Shown in pieces: positions 1 to 6,388 of a stretch of DNA of 9,029 bases. The first letter of the stretch is position 1. The number at the start of each line of letters is the position of its first letter. This stretch comes from an uncultured Oscillospiraceae bacterium (GTDB lineage Bacteria; Bacillota_A; Clostridia; Oscillospirales; Oscillospiraceae). Below the pieces are notes generated by a model. That model was given only the letters and a program-made list of their open reading frames with translations. It searched no databases and had not been told where the DNA came from. The stretch spans positions 1 through 9,029 of the forward strand of contig CAAEDK010000245.1 in assembly GCA_900754605.1 (NCBI GenBank), given 5' to 3'. Both the position numbers and the translations under genes were made by a program.

Positions 1-3000
1 CGCACCTCAATCTCCGACGCATCCAGGTCTTTGGGCTGGGCAGCGGTAAGGGCCTCCACATTGACTGCAAAGGAAGGGTCCTGCTGTGCGGCCCGCTGTG
101 CCTGACGCAGCTTGCGCCGCACATTGCCGGACAGGTATTCGTCGGCTGTTACATAATGGGGAGTGCCGTCTTTCTCCAACTGCCCAGGTACACGGAAGAT
201 CACGCCTTGCAGCTCGGCGGCCAGTTCGTCGCCGGTCTTGCCGGTCAACTCCGCCATATACGCCATATCGACAAAGGCTTTTTCGGAAATTGATACGGCC
301 AGAGCTTCACTTGCGGTATCCACAGTGTCCACCGCCTTGTGGGGCTTGATGGTGCGCTTGGTGAACATATCCGCCTTGCGCTCCAGCTTGCCGTCCTCGT
401 CAATGACTTCCAGCGCGCAGAGCAGATAGTAGCTGGAATCATCAGCAAAGGCCAGCCGGTTCGCCCGGTCATTGATAAGACCATATTTTGCAGAGAAGCT
501 GTCATAGAGCCGGTTCAGTTCGGCCTGTTTGTCCTGGATGGCGCTGTCCGGTGTGGCGGCGTCCATTTGCAGATCAATGAGCTGCTGGACACATTCTCGC
601 AGACCCACCAGTCCTTTCACACGGGCTTCGGCGGTGGCATTCAGGTCAGGCCGTACCATACAGCTGTTTTCACGGTAATACACATCGCCGTCCACAACGG
701 TGTAGGAGTAATTTTTCACATTGGGGTCGGCGGGAATGGAGGTGTCGATAGCTTCGCCCTCACCCAGCTCCGGCAGCTCGGCCTCCTGGTAGGTGCCGCG
801 AATGTACTTCACGGCATCATGCAGCTGATCGGCAAGCTCCAGCCCCTCGATGGGGTTCACGGTGTAGTCCATGCCGTGGGCGGTGCTTTCCGGTTCCTGT
901 CGGCCCAGCACCATTTCCGGGTGGTCCAGGAAATAGCGGTTGATGGCAAAGCCGTCCTCGGTCTGCCCGGTCTGCGTCCACTCCGGCACGATGTCCAACG
1001 GACGGTCACGCTTTTGCAGGAAGATGATGTCCGAAACGACCTCGGCACCTGCGTTCTTTTTGAAAGCGTCATTGGGCAGACGGATGGCCCCCAGCAGTTC
1101 GGCGCGCTGAGCAAGATACCGGCGCACGGTGGAATCCTTGGCGTCCATCGTGTAGCGGCTGGTGACAAAGGCCACCACGCCACCGGGACGAACCTGATCC
1201 AGAGCCTTGGCGAAAAAGTAGTTGTGAATGCTGAAATTCAGCTTGTCATAGGCTTTATCCCGAACCTGATACTGGCCAAACGGTACATTACCCACCGCCA
1301 GATCGTAGAAATCCCGCCTGTCGGTGGTCTCAAACCCTGCCACGGTGATGTCGGCCTTGGGGTAGAGCTGCTGGGCAATACGCCCGCTGATGGAATCCAG
1401 CTCCACGCCGTAAAGACGGCTGTTTCGCATTTCCTCCGGCAGCATACCGAAGAAATTGCCTACACCACAGGACGGCTCCAGGATGTTGCCGGTCTCAAAT
1501 CCCATGCGGCCCACAGCCTCGTAAATCGCTTTGATGACCGTAGGGCTGGTGTAGTGCGCGTTGAGGGTGGAACCTCTGGCAGCAGCGTATTCCTCCGGGG
1601 TCAGCAGTTCCTTCAGCTGGGCATATTCCTTGCTCCAGCTTTCCTTGTCGGGGTCAAAGGCATCGGCAAGGCCGCCCCAGCCCACATACCGAGAAAGGAT
1701 TTTCTGCTGTTCCGGCGTTGCCTGCTCGGTGGTTTCCTCCAGGTATTTCAGCAGCTTGATTGCCTCGACATTGGCCTGGAACTTAGCCTTGGGGCCGCCT
1801 TCGCCCAGGTGATCGTCAGTGATACGGAAATTCTCGGCGGTGCGACGCAGATTGGCCTTGTATTCCTCATAAGAGGCTTCCTCGGCAGCTTTGACATTGG
1901 GGAAGGTCTGCCACTCGCCGTTTACCTGAATGGAAACGGGGTGTTCGTCCAGTACCTCATCCAGAGTCTTTTCCGGCTCGACAGCAGGCGTGGGCGGCTC
2001 CGGCTCATTGGTTCGCAGGGTCTGAACAACCACATCATAGGGCAGATTGTTCTTATCGCCCGGATAGACAGCCACAGTCTCGGCTTGGAAGGCCGGGGTT
2101 TCGGCAGCCGGTTCGGGGCGTTCCTGCTCAAAACCGTCCAACTGACGGGCATACATCCCGCGCAGCAAAGGCGCAACCTCGCTCCACTGGAAGAACAGCA
2201 TGGCCAGACGCTTTTCATCTGCATCCAGCACTTCCAGCTCGATACCTTCCGGCATCGTGCGGTAATCGGCGGTCTCGCCGGTCTCCAGCTCCATCGTTTC
2301 CACGATGTTGGGATAGGCCCGGCTCAGCCACAAGGCTACCTCCTGGTTACTCTTGCCGTTGCGAAGAAGCTCGGAAAGCTCCGCCTTGTCCGCCTCACCA
2401 ATCAGGCCATGGGCCAGCACATCCCGAAGGTCCTGGTCCACCGTATCCAGATTTGCAGGCAGGAATTCGGTATAGAAGTCGTTGCGGTTATCCTCCCGCA
2501 AAAGCTGCTCAAACCGTTCCCGGCTCTCAGCCCGGTAGATGGGATAGCTCATGCCGGTGGGCAGCAGCTGCACCGTGTCATCCCGCAGCTCTGTGATCTG
2601 ATGGGGCCGGTCATCCAGATAGACAATATCACCCACATTGTAAGGAGGAACCGCTGGATCGTAGGAGGTTCGCTCCCGGAGTGTGCCACGAGCCGCAGCG
2701 TATTCCTCATCTGAAACCAGAACACGCAAATTATGGGGAGAAGGCTGTTCCGGCTCATCTGCCGGGACGCTCTCTCTGGATATGGCCTCCACATCCGCCA
2801 TAACACGCTGGATGAATGGGTCATTATCCAGTTTTTCCTCATCCACCAGTTCACCATTCACAATGCCGCGCTCGGCCAAAGCCTCCCGAATGGCGATGGG
2901 GTCGATGTTGTCGAACCGGTCCTGTTCCGCTTCGGTGTAGAACCGGTCCTCCTTGATAAGCTGAGCGATCCGGCGCTGTACCTTGGGCCAGGGCAGCACC

Positions 3001-6000
3001 GTTCCTTCGGGGCTTTCCGGGCGAACCGAAAACGGGGTTTTGCCATCGCCGCCGTCAAACTCATGGGCCAGCCATGCAGCGGTATCTTTTTCCCGCCCAT
3101 GTTTCTCCATGTAACGGACAACGGCGTGTTTACTTTCGATTTTGCCGTTCCAGTCCTGGATAGCCTTGTCGATGTCATTGTCCGTGAGAGGGTGCAGCAG
3201 CTCATGGAGCTTGGGATAGGTCTCGTCGATGATTTCTCGATGAAGGCGCTGGCGGAACTCCGGTGTGTCGGAATAGAGGCGGAGCAGCTCCATGTTGCCA
3301 GATCCCAGGACAGCACGGCGAATAGCGGCATTGCCCTCGATCACGGCGTTCTCATGGTCACTGTGACCGCAGGCATTGCGATATGGCACATCTTCCATAA
3401 CAGCGGCAAGTACAATGGGCTTGTATTGCTCATGCAGTTCTCGAATCGTAGGGGCTGCGGCTGCTTCGGTCTCCTGAAATACTCTGGTCCCGTCTGCGCC
3501 AAACTCCGCTTCCTGGGCATTGATGTGCTGTTCCGCCTCATGGTCGATAGAGGGCATGGAATACTCCTGCCGCTCCCTGCCGCCCTTCGGGACAGCGGAA
3601 ATGGTCACATCATGCTTATCCCGCAGCTGTTCCACAACCTGCTCCAGCCGGTTTGCCGGAAAGCCGCACATTTCCACACGGCCACCGCCGGGGATAGCGC
3701 GGGTCGTGAGATTGAGGTCCAGTTCCGCAGCAGCAGTTTTGGCGTCCTCACCGTACAGCTCAAAAAAATCCCCCATTTGGTAGAGGATTATATCATCCGG
3801 GTGGCGCTCCTTGACGCCGTTGTATTCCCACACAGCCGGGTCCGGCTGCTGGGCTTGCAGGGCATCTTCTTCCGCCAGGGCCTTTTCTGCCTGGATTTTG
3901 TCATACTCCGCCTGTTCCTGTTCTGTGAGATAGCGTCCCTTCTGGATCAGGTCGGTAATCCGTTTGGCGACTTTCTCCCAGGTGAAATGCACATCCGGGC
4001 AGCCGTCTTTTTTGTAGTGCAGACCTTTTCCGTCGTGGCTTTCATCGCTTTTCATTGCACCGGACAGGGCATGGGAGTGACCGCCAATACCATACTTATG
4101 TTTGAGAAAATCCACCTTTTCCTTATCCGTATGGGGTTCCTGGAAAAAGGTGAAAACTCGGCCCTTACCGCCCTCAAATCCGCTGCCTCTGGTCATGGCG
4201 GCGTCGATCTCGTCCTCAGAGATAAACTGCTTGACCGAAGGTACTTCCGTCAACTGAGAGGTAAAGGTGGTGCGAGGCAAGGACAGATCTTGCAGGTTCT
4301 CCCAAATTTCTTTGGGTTTATGGTAGTGGAAGCGCAGCAAATCCCGATCCTGCTGGTAGGCCGTCCAGAAGGCAGCATATTCTTCCGCAAGGTTCTGGCG
4401 AAACTCCGGGCTTTTCAGCTGTTCGGTGAGCCATGCAGATTCCTCCGGGAAACCGCGCCCCGGATTGTTGGAAAGGATGGGCAGATACCCAGCTTCTCTG
4501 GCTTCCTCGCTGAAATCGTGGTACAGATTCCAGAACTTTTCCGCGAGGAGGGAGCGTTCATAGCCCGCAGCCTCAGCCAGCTCCACATTGGTGGCAAACT
4601 GGCCGTCCTGCAAAAGCTGGCCGATACGCTCAGCGGCACTCTCCCAGGAAATGACCTGGGCGGACTTATCGTAACGGGCAGTTTTGCCGTGGGAAAGATG
4701 GATTCCATCCTCGGCATACCATGCAGTGATGCTGCCAATCCCGTTGCCGCCATGGTACAGGGTTTTCAGGGTGTCTGCGATCTCGGTGGTGGACTTCTGC
4801 TCCTCAAAGGCCGCGACAATGCGCTCTCTCTGGCGATAGGTGTTGCCGCCCAGCCGCAGCACATGGTCGATGTCAGCCTGGGCAAAAGAAAAAGCAGAGG
4901 ATGTTTTCACATTCTCTGCTTCATCTATGATTCTGATTTGTTCTGCTTCGGAGAGGAAGAAACTCAGCTGTGAATAAGCTCCGCCATCAGAATCTCCTCG
5001 GCCTGTGCTTTGCAGGTGTTCATCAGGCCCACCCAGCGCATCGGGTCGCTGGCTTTCAGCTGCTCCGTCGCGCCCGCGTCTTTCGCCAGCTGGGGCATCA
5101 TCTGCTCCAGACGGCTCTGCGCTGTCTCGTCGATCTCGATGAGGTGCGGGTACAGCTTCTCGGTCAGCAGCAGCTGATTGTAAATCAGGGGCCGGTGTTC
5201 CTTCAGGTACGCTTTCCGCATCCTGCCGTACTTGCCCAGGGGCTTCTCCGGCTGTTCGGTCAGCTTCAGGTCGGGGATCTGATAATCTCCGTTCATCGTG
5301 TAAGTCAGGCTGTTCTCCATGTGTAACGCTCCTTTCTGCGAGTTGCTCGCGCTCATAGATCTGGATGGTGACGCCGATCTGCCGCAAAACCTGCTGGTTA
5401 ATCTGGCTGACCGCCGCGCCCAACGCCCCAACCGTGGCCGGGGTATTGAAATCGAAAATCGGCATGAAGTCCTCATGCTGGAAATATTGTTCCGTATCCA
5501 GCCCACAGCGAGACATCAGGGCATAGGCGATACTGACGGTGGCGGCGGACTTAAATTGGACTTCGATGTTGTAATCATCGTACTCCGCCAGGAACGAACC
5601 GTCAACGATATAGCGGAAATCTCTCTGATGATCGTCCCAATACTCACTCGCCAGCTTTCCGGCTACATCCGTGAGCTGCTGGGCGAGATTGTCACCGGCA
5701 ACGCCGTAGTTTTGCTCCAGCATGGCCGACACAGGCCCAATGTGCTGTTCTTCCAGCTGCCACAACCAGGGTGTACGGGAATGTTCACGGGTGCCGGTAT
5801 CGGAAATATCGAACACATAGCGCAGGCGAGGCTTGTCGCCGGAATCGTCCACCAGGGCAATACCCTTGGAGCCACGGCGCACATACCGGCCCATTTTTTC
5901 ATTCCACAAGTCATACTCGGCGCAGGCGGTGGCATCCGGGCGCTGGGCGTAAATCATCATTTGCTCGTGGAATGGGTATTTATAAAGGCGGGCGGCGGTG

Positions 6001-6092
6001 GTGAGAAAAGCCGTCCACTCCTTCCAGCTGCCTACAAGCTGGGTCGATACCTGTTCGGCCATCTGCCGGTAAAATTCAGCTTTGGATGGCAT
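1..6092 (-). CDS. Giant polyvalent protein with ArdC-like N-domain, MutS-I-like insert and adenine methylase (3' end cut by window)
   Basis: 2030 residues are open without a stop or frameshift. Residues 1-255 are ArdC-like (YPFHEQMMIYAQRPDAT at 39-55, W63, RRGSKGI at 72-78), but there is no HExxH. Residues 258-377 are a disordered linker overlapping tnpV. Helical modules follow at ~405-501, 620-733, 972-1063 and, weakly, 1236-1314. A MutS domain I-like segment occupies ~757-842. Residues ~1150-1198 look like a small beta-rich module (YNVGDIVYLDDRP). From YVGWGG at 1469 comes a Rossmann-type DNA methylase with motif I EPSCGVGNF (1539-1547) and motif IV NVPFGQY (1602-1608), as in N6-adenine methylases. 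Family members usually continue into an SNF2/DEAD-type helicase, expected outside the window but not seen. The protein probably modifies or remodels element DNA in a recipient cell; this is inferred from domain content. Confidence 0.92.
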   Translation of the reverse strand, partial: MPSKAEFYRQMAEQVSTQLVGSWKEWTAFLTTAARLYKYPFHEQMMIYAQRPDATACAEYDLWNEKMGRYVRRGSKGIALVDDSGDKPRLRYVFDISDTGTREHSRTPWLWQLEEQHIGPVSAMLEQNYGVAGDNLAQQLTDVAGKLASEYWDDHQRDFRYIVDGSFLAEYDDYNIEVQFKSAATVSIAYALMSRCGLDTEQYFQHEDFMPIFDFNTPATVGALGAAVSQINQQVLRQIGVTIQIYEREQLAERSVTHGEQPDLHDERRLSDPRPEADRTAGEAPGQVRQDAESVPEGTPAPDLQSAAADREAVPAPHRDRRDSAEPSGADDAPAGERRGRDGAAESQRPDALGGPDEHLQSTGRGDSDGGAYSQLSFFLSEAEQIRIIDEAENVKTSSAFSFAQADIDHVLRLGGNTYRQRERIVAAFEEQKSTTEIADTLKTLYHGGNGIGSITAWYAEDGIHLSHGKTARYDKSAQVISWESAAERIGQLLQDGQFATNVELAEAAGYERSLLAEKFWNLYHDFSEEAREAGYLPILSNNPGRGFPEESAWLTEQLKSPEFRQNLAEEYAAFWTAYQQDRDLLRFHYHKPKEIWENLQDLSLPRTTFTSQLTEVPSVKQFISEDEIDAAMTRGSGFEGGKGRVFTFFQEPHTDKEKVDFLKHKYGIGGHSHALSGAMKSDESHDGKGLHYKKDGCPDVHFTWEKVAKRITDLIQKGRYLTEQEQAEYDKIQAEKALAEEDALQAQQPDPAVWEYNGVKERHPDDIILYQMGDFFELYGEDAKTAAAELDLNLTTRAIPGGGRVEMCGFPANRLEQVVEQLRDKHDVTISAVPKGGRERQEYSMPSIDHEAEQHINAQEAEFGADGTRVFQETEAAAAPTIRELHEQYKPIVLAAVMEDVPYRNACGHSDHENAVIEGNAAIRRAVLGSGNMELLRLYSDTPEFRQRLHREIIDETYPKLHELLHPLTDNDIDKAIQDWNGKIESKHAVVRYMEKHGREKDTAAWLAHEFDGGDGKTPFSVRPESPEGTVLPWPKVQRRIAQLIKEDRFYTEAEQDRFDNIDPIAIREALAERGIVNGELVDEEKLDNDPFIQRVMADVEAISRESVPADEPEQPSPHNLRVLVSDEEYAAARGTLRERTSYDPAVPPYNVGDIVYLDDRPHQITELRDDTVQLLPTGMSYPIYRAESRERFEQLLREDNRNDFYTEFLPANLDTVDQDLRDVLAHGLIGEADKAELSELLRNGKSNQEVALWLSRAYPNIVETMELETGETADYRTMPEGIELEVLDADEKRLAMLFFQWSEVAPLLRGMYARQLDGFEQERPEPAAETPAFQAETVAVYPGDKNNLPYDVVVQTLRTNEPEPPTPAVEPEKTLDEVLDEHPVSIQVNGEWQTFPNVKAAEEASYEEYKANLRRTAENFRITDDHLGEGGPKAKFQANVEAIKLLKYLEETTEQATPEQQKILSRYVGWGGLADAFDPDKESWSKEYAQLKELLTPEEYAAARGSTLNAHYTSPTVIKAIYEAVGRMGFETGNILEPSCGVGNFFGMLPEEMRNSRLYGVELDSISGRIAQQLYPKADITVAGFETTDRRDFYDLAVGNVPFGQYQVRDKAYDKLNFSIHNYFFAKALDQVRPGGVVAFVTSRYTMDAKDSTVRRYLAQRAELLGAIRLPNDAFKKNAGAEVVSDIIFLQKRDRPLDIVPEWTQTGQTEDGFAINRYFLDHPEMVLGRQEPESTAHGMDYTVNPIEGLELADQLHDAVKYIRGTYQEAELPELGEGEAIDTSIPADPNVKNYSYTVVDGDVYYRENSCMVRPDLNATAEARVKGLVGLRECVQQLIDLQMDAATPDSAIQDKQAELNRLYDSFSAKYGLINDRANRLAFADDSSYYLLCALEVIDEDGKLERKADMFTKRTIKPHKAVDTVDTASEALAVSISEKAFVDMAYMAELTGKTGDELAAELQGVIFRVPGQLEKDGTPHYVTADEYLSGNVRRKLRQAQRAAQQDPSFAVNVEALTAAQPKDLDASEIEV
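1008..1688 (-). other. N6-adenine-type DNA methylase domain within the giant protein
   Basis: Residues ~1469-1695. A lead-in YVGWGGLADAF and HYTSPTVIKAIYEA precede motif I EPSCGVGNF (AdoMet binding). An acidic strand end, YGVELDSISGRIA, follows, then motif IV GNVPFGQY (catalytic N-[P/V]-P-[F/Y] type; here valine in the second position), HNYFFAKALDQVRPGG and SDIIFLQKR. This order is that of class I gamma-type adenine methylases. A recognition domain cannot be placed with confidence, so sequence specificity is unknown. Confidence 0.82.
2151..4880 (-). repeat. Diverged repeated protein module in the giant gene (three clear, one weak copy)
   Basis: A ~100 residue module recurs. Copy 1 is at ~405-501 (HGKTARYD, then W483 ESAAERIGQLLQDGQF). 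Copy 2 is at ~620-733 (HDGKGLHY, W705 EKVAKRITDLIQKGRYLTEQEQAEYDKI). Copy 3 is at ~972-1063 (GDGKTPFSV, W1035 PKVQRRIAQLIKEDRFYTEAEQDRFDNI). A weak fourth lies at ~1236-1314 (NGKSNQEVALWLSRAYP, W1303 SEVAPLLRGMY). Copies 2 and 3 share the most; the MutS-like insert lies between them. The repeats are visible only in protein, not DNA, so duplication is old. The function of the module is not known to me. Confidence 0.6.
3567..3824 (-). other. MutS domain I-like segment within the giant protein
   Basis: Residues ~757-842 of the giant protein read like the mismatch-recognition N-domain of MutS: KERHPDDIILYQMGDFFELY, then GEDAKTAAAELDLNLTTR, EMCGFP and a helix LEQVVEQL, ending in a beta strand VTISAV. 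The MutS pattern (HPD-I/L-L-MGDF-Y/F-EL-GEDA, then MCGVP) is met almost completely. No other MutS domain (connector, lever, ATPase) follows. In MutS the phenylalanine of the F-x-E motif stacks on the mismatch; here MGDFFELY supplies F776/F777 and E778. Whether this copy binds DNA is unknown. Confidence 0.8.
4964..5320 (-). CDS. tnpV: TnpV family protein, nested in another frame of the giant gene
   Basis: The 118 residue product has the hallmarks of TnpV, a small protein first named in Tn4451-type mobilisable transposons: NGDYQIPDLKL near the N-terminus, then LGKYGRMRKAYLKEHRP (residues ~32-48), a helical middle (YNQLLLTEKLYPHLIEID) and a C-terminal TEQLKASDPMRWVGLMNT/AEEILMAELI segment. Length is typical of the family. 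The frame is open upstream to an ATG at 5506, but that 62-residue extension is serine/arginine shadow sequence; the start at 5320 has AAAGGAG with 8-base spacing and fits the family N-terminus. The whole gene, stop included, lies within the giant gene in the +1 frame. It would be translated independently from the same message. Function is not established; a role in transposition or excision is only suggested by its origin. Confidence 0.88.
   Translation of the reverse strand: MENSLTYTMNGDYQIPDLKLTEQPEKPLGKYGRMRKAYLKEHRPLIYNQLLLTEKLYPHLIEIDETAQSRLEQMMPQLAKDAGATEQLKASDPMRWVGLMNTCKAQAEEILMAELIHS
5329..5335 (-). promoter_or_regulatory. Internal ribosome binding site for nested tnpV
   Basis: AAAGGAG sits 8 bases before the tnpV ATG, inside the giant reading frame. 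In the giant frame the same bases encode an ordinary AERS stretch, so the motif is not explained by that protein. It decides the tnpV start over the ATG at 5506 and supports independent initiation. Confidence 0.75.
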
Positions 6093-6101
6093 GGTTTTCT
6101 G

Positions 6102-6110
6102 TCCTCCCTT
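6102..6110 (-). promoter_or_regulatory. Ribosome binding site that sets the giant gene start
   Basis: AAGGGAGGA lies 9-10 bases before the ATG at 6092. An in-frame ATG exists 21 bases upstream at 6113, but the ribosome site would then lie inside the coding sequence, so the start at 6092 (protein MPSKAEFYRQ) is preferred. Confidence 0.75.
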
Positions 6111-6124
6111 CATGTTGAATAGAA

Positions 6125-6151
6125 ATGGGACGGCATATCAGGCCGTCCCAT
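6125..6151 (-). terminator. GC-rich hairpin, possible weak terminator or attenuator
   Basis: On the transcribed strand a 10-base-pair perfect stem (ATGGGACGGC paired with GCCGTCCCAT) closes a 7-base loop. It lies in the 79-base gap between the transposon-transfer gene and the giant gene. The following bases are TTTCTATT, a short and interrupted T-run, so this is at best a leaky intrinsic terminator. It could reduce expression of the giant gene relative to the small one, or stabilise the upstream message end. The stem is seen directly; the function is inferred. Confidence 0.55.
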
Positions 6152-6171
6152 CAGGTCTTTATGTGTGTTTT

Positions 6172-6387
6172 TTACTCGTCGAAATCTGGGTACAGCTCCA
6201 GTTCGGCAAACTCGGTGTCGTTCATAGCTTGGAGTTTACCCAGGGCGCTGTCCGTCAGTTCCCGCAGCTCGGCTTCCTCCGGCGAAAGCTCACCGCGCAT
6301 CTCCGTCAGAGCGTCGATCAGCCCGGTGCGGCTGCCGGTGTTGTAGATGCAAAGAAGGTTCGTTTCCTCAAAGGTGAAGTTGTTCAT
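6172..6387 (-). CDS. Transposon-transfer assisting family protein (71 aa)
   Basis: This small acidic protein starts MNNFTFEETNLLCIYNTGSR and has the pattern of the transposon-transfer assisting (TTRAP-type) family found in conjugative elements of Clostridia: an N-terminal FxxEExNLxCIY motif, then helical glutamate/leucine-rich sequence ending in LYPDFDE. No membrane segment or signal peptide is seen. The start is supported by GGGAG (6399-6395) with a 7-base spacer. That site lies inside the last codons of the upstream gene, whose TGA is separated from this ATG by one base, so translation is probably coupled. The length is normal for the family. The family name implies a role in transfer, but its biochemical activity is not established. 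Confidence 0.87.
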   Translation of the reverse strand: MNNFTFEETNLLCIYNTGSRTGLIDALTEMRGELSPEEAELRELTDSALGKLQAMNDTEFAELELYPDFDE

Positions 6388-6388
6388 A

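Noticed and set aside
339..2714. 791-codon open frame on the plus strand
   Set aside because: It lies antisense to the methylase part of the giant gene, whose motifs prove the minus frame. The plus product is rich in H, V, L and G without recognisable motifs, as expected from the complement of GC-rich codons with few stop complements.
4415..4753. 112-codon minus-strand frame and similar short minus frames (such as 2858-3331, 857-1183, 5663-5935)
   Set aside because: Shadows of the giant gene in other frames, unlike tnpV: no recognisable family and biased, low-information composition.
4940..4970. Programmed frameshift from tnpV into the giant frame as a way to express the downstream half
   Set aside because: The giant frame is already open through the whole overlap, so no shift is needed, and I saw no slippery heptamer with a strong downstream structure here.
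2733..4973. 746-codon open frame on the plus strand
   Set aside because: Antisense to the repeated modules and MutS-like part; no family motif and no convincing ribosome site. Treated as a composition artefact.
4970..5326. 118-codon plus-strand open frame directly opposite tnpV
   Set aside because: A third open frame over the same bases was tempting, but its product shows no family features; it mirrors the codons of the two sense frames.
5321..5506. 62-residue N-terminal extension of tnpV from the ATG at 5506
   Set aside because: The extension is serine/arginine-rich shadow sequence of the giant frame, while family length and the AAAGGAG site support the start at 5320.
5319..6122. 267-codon open frame on the plus strand
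   Set aside because: Antisense to the ArdC-like N-domain of the giant gene; the sense protein is recognisable and has a good start and ribosome site.
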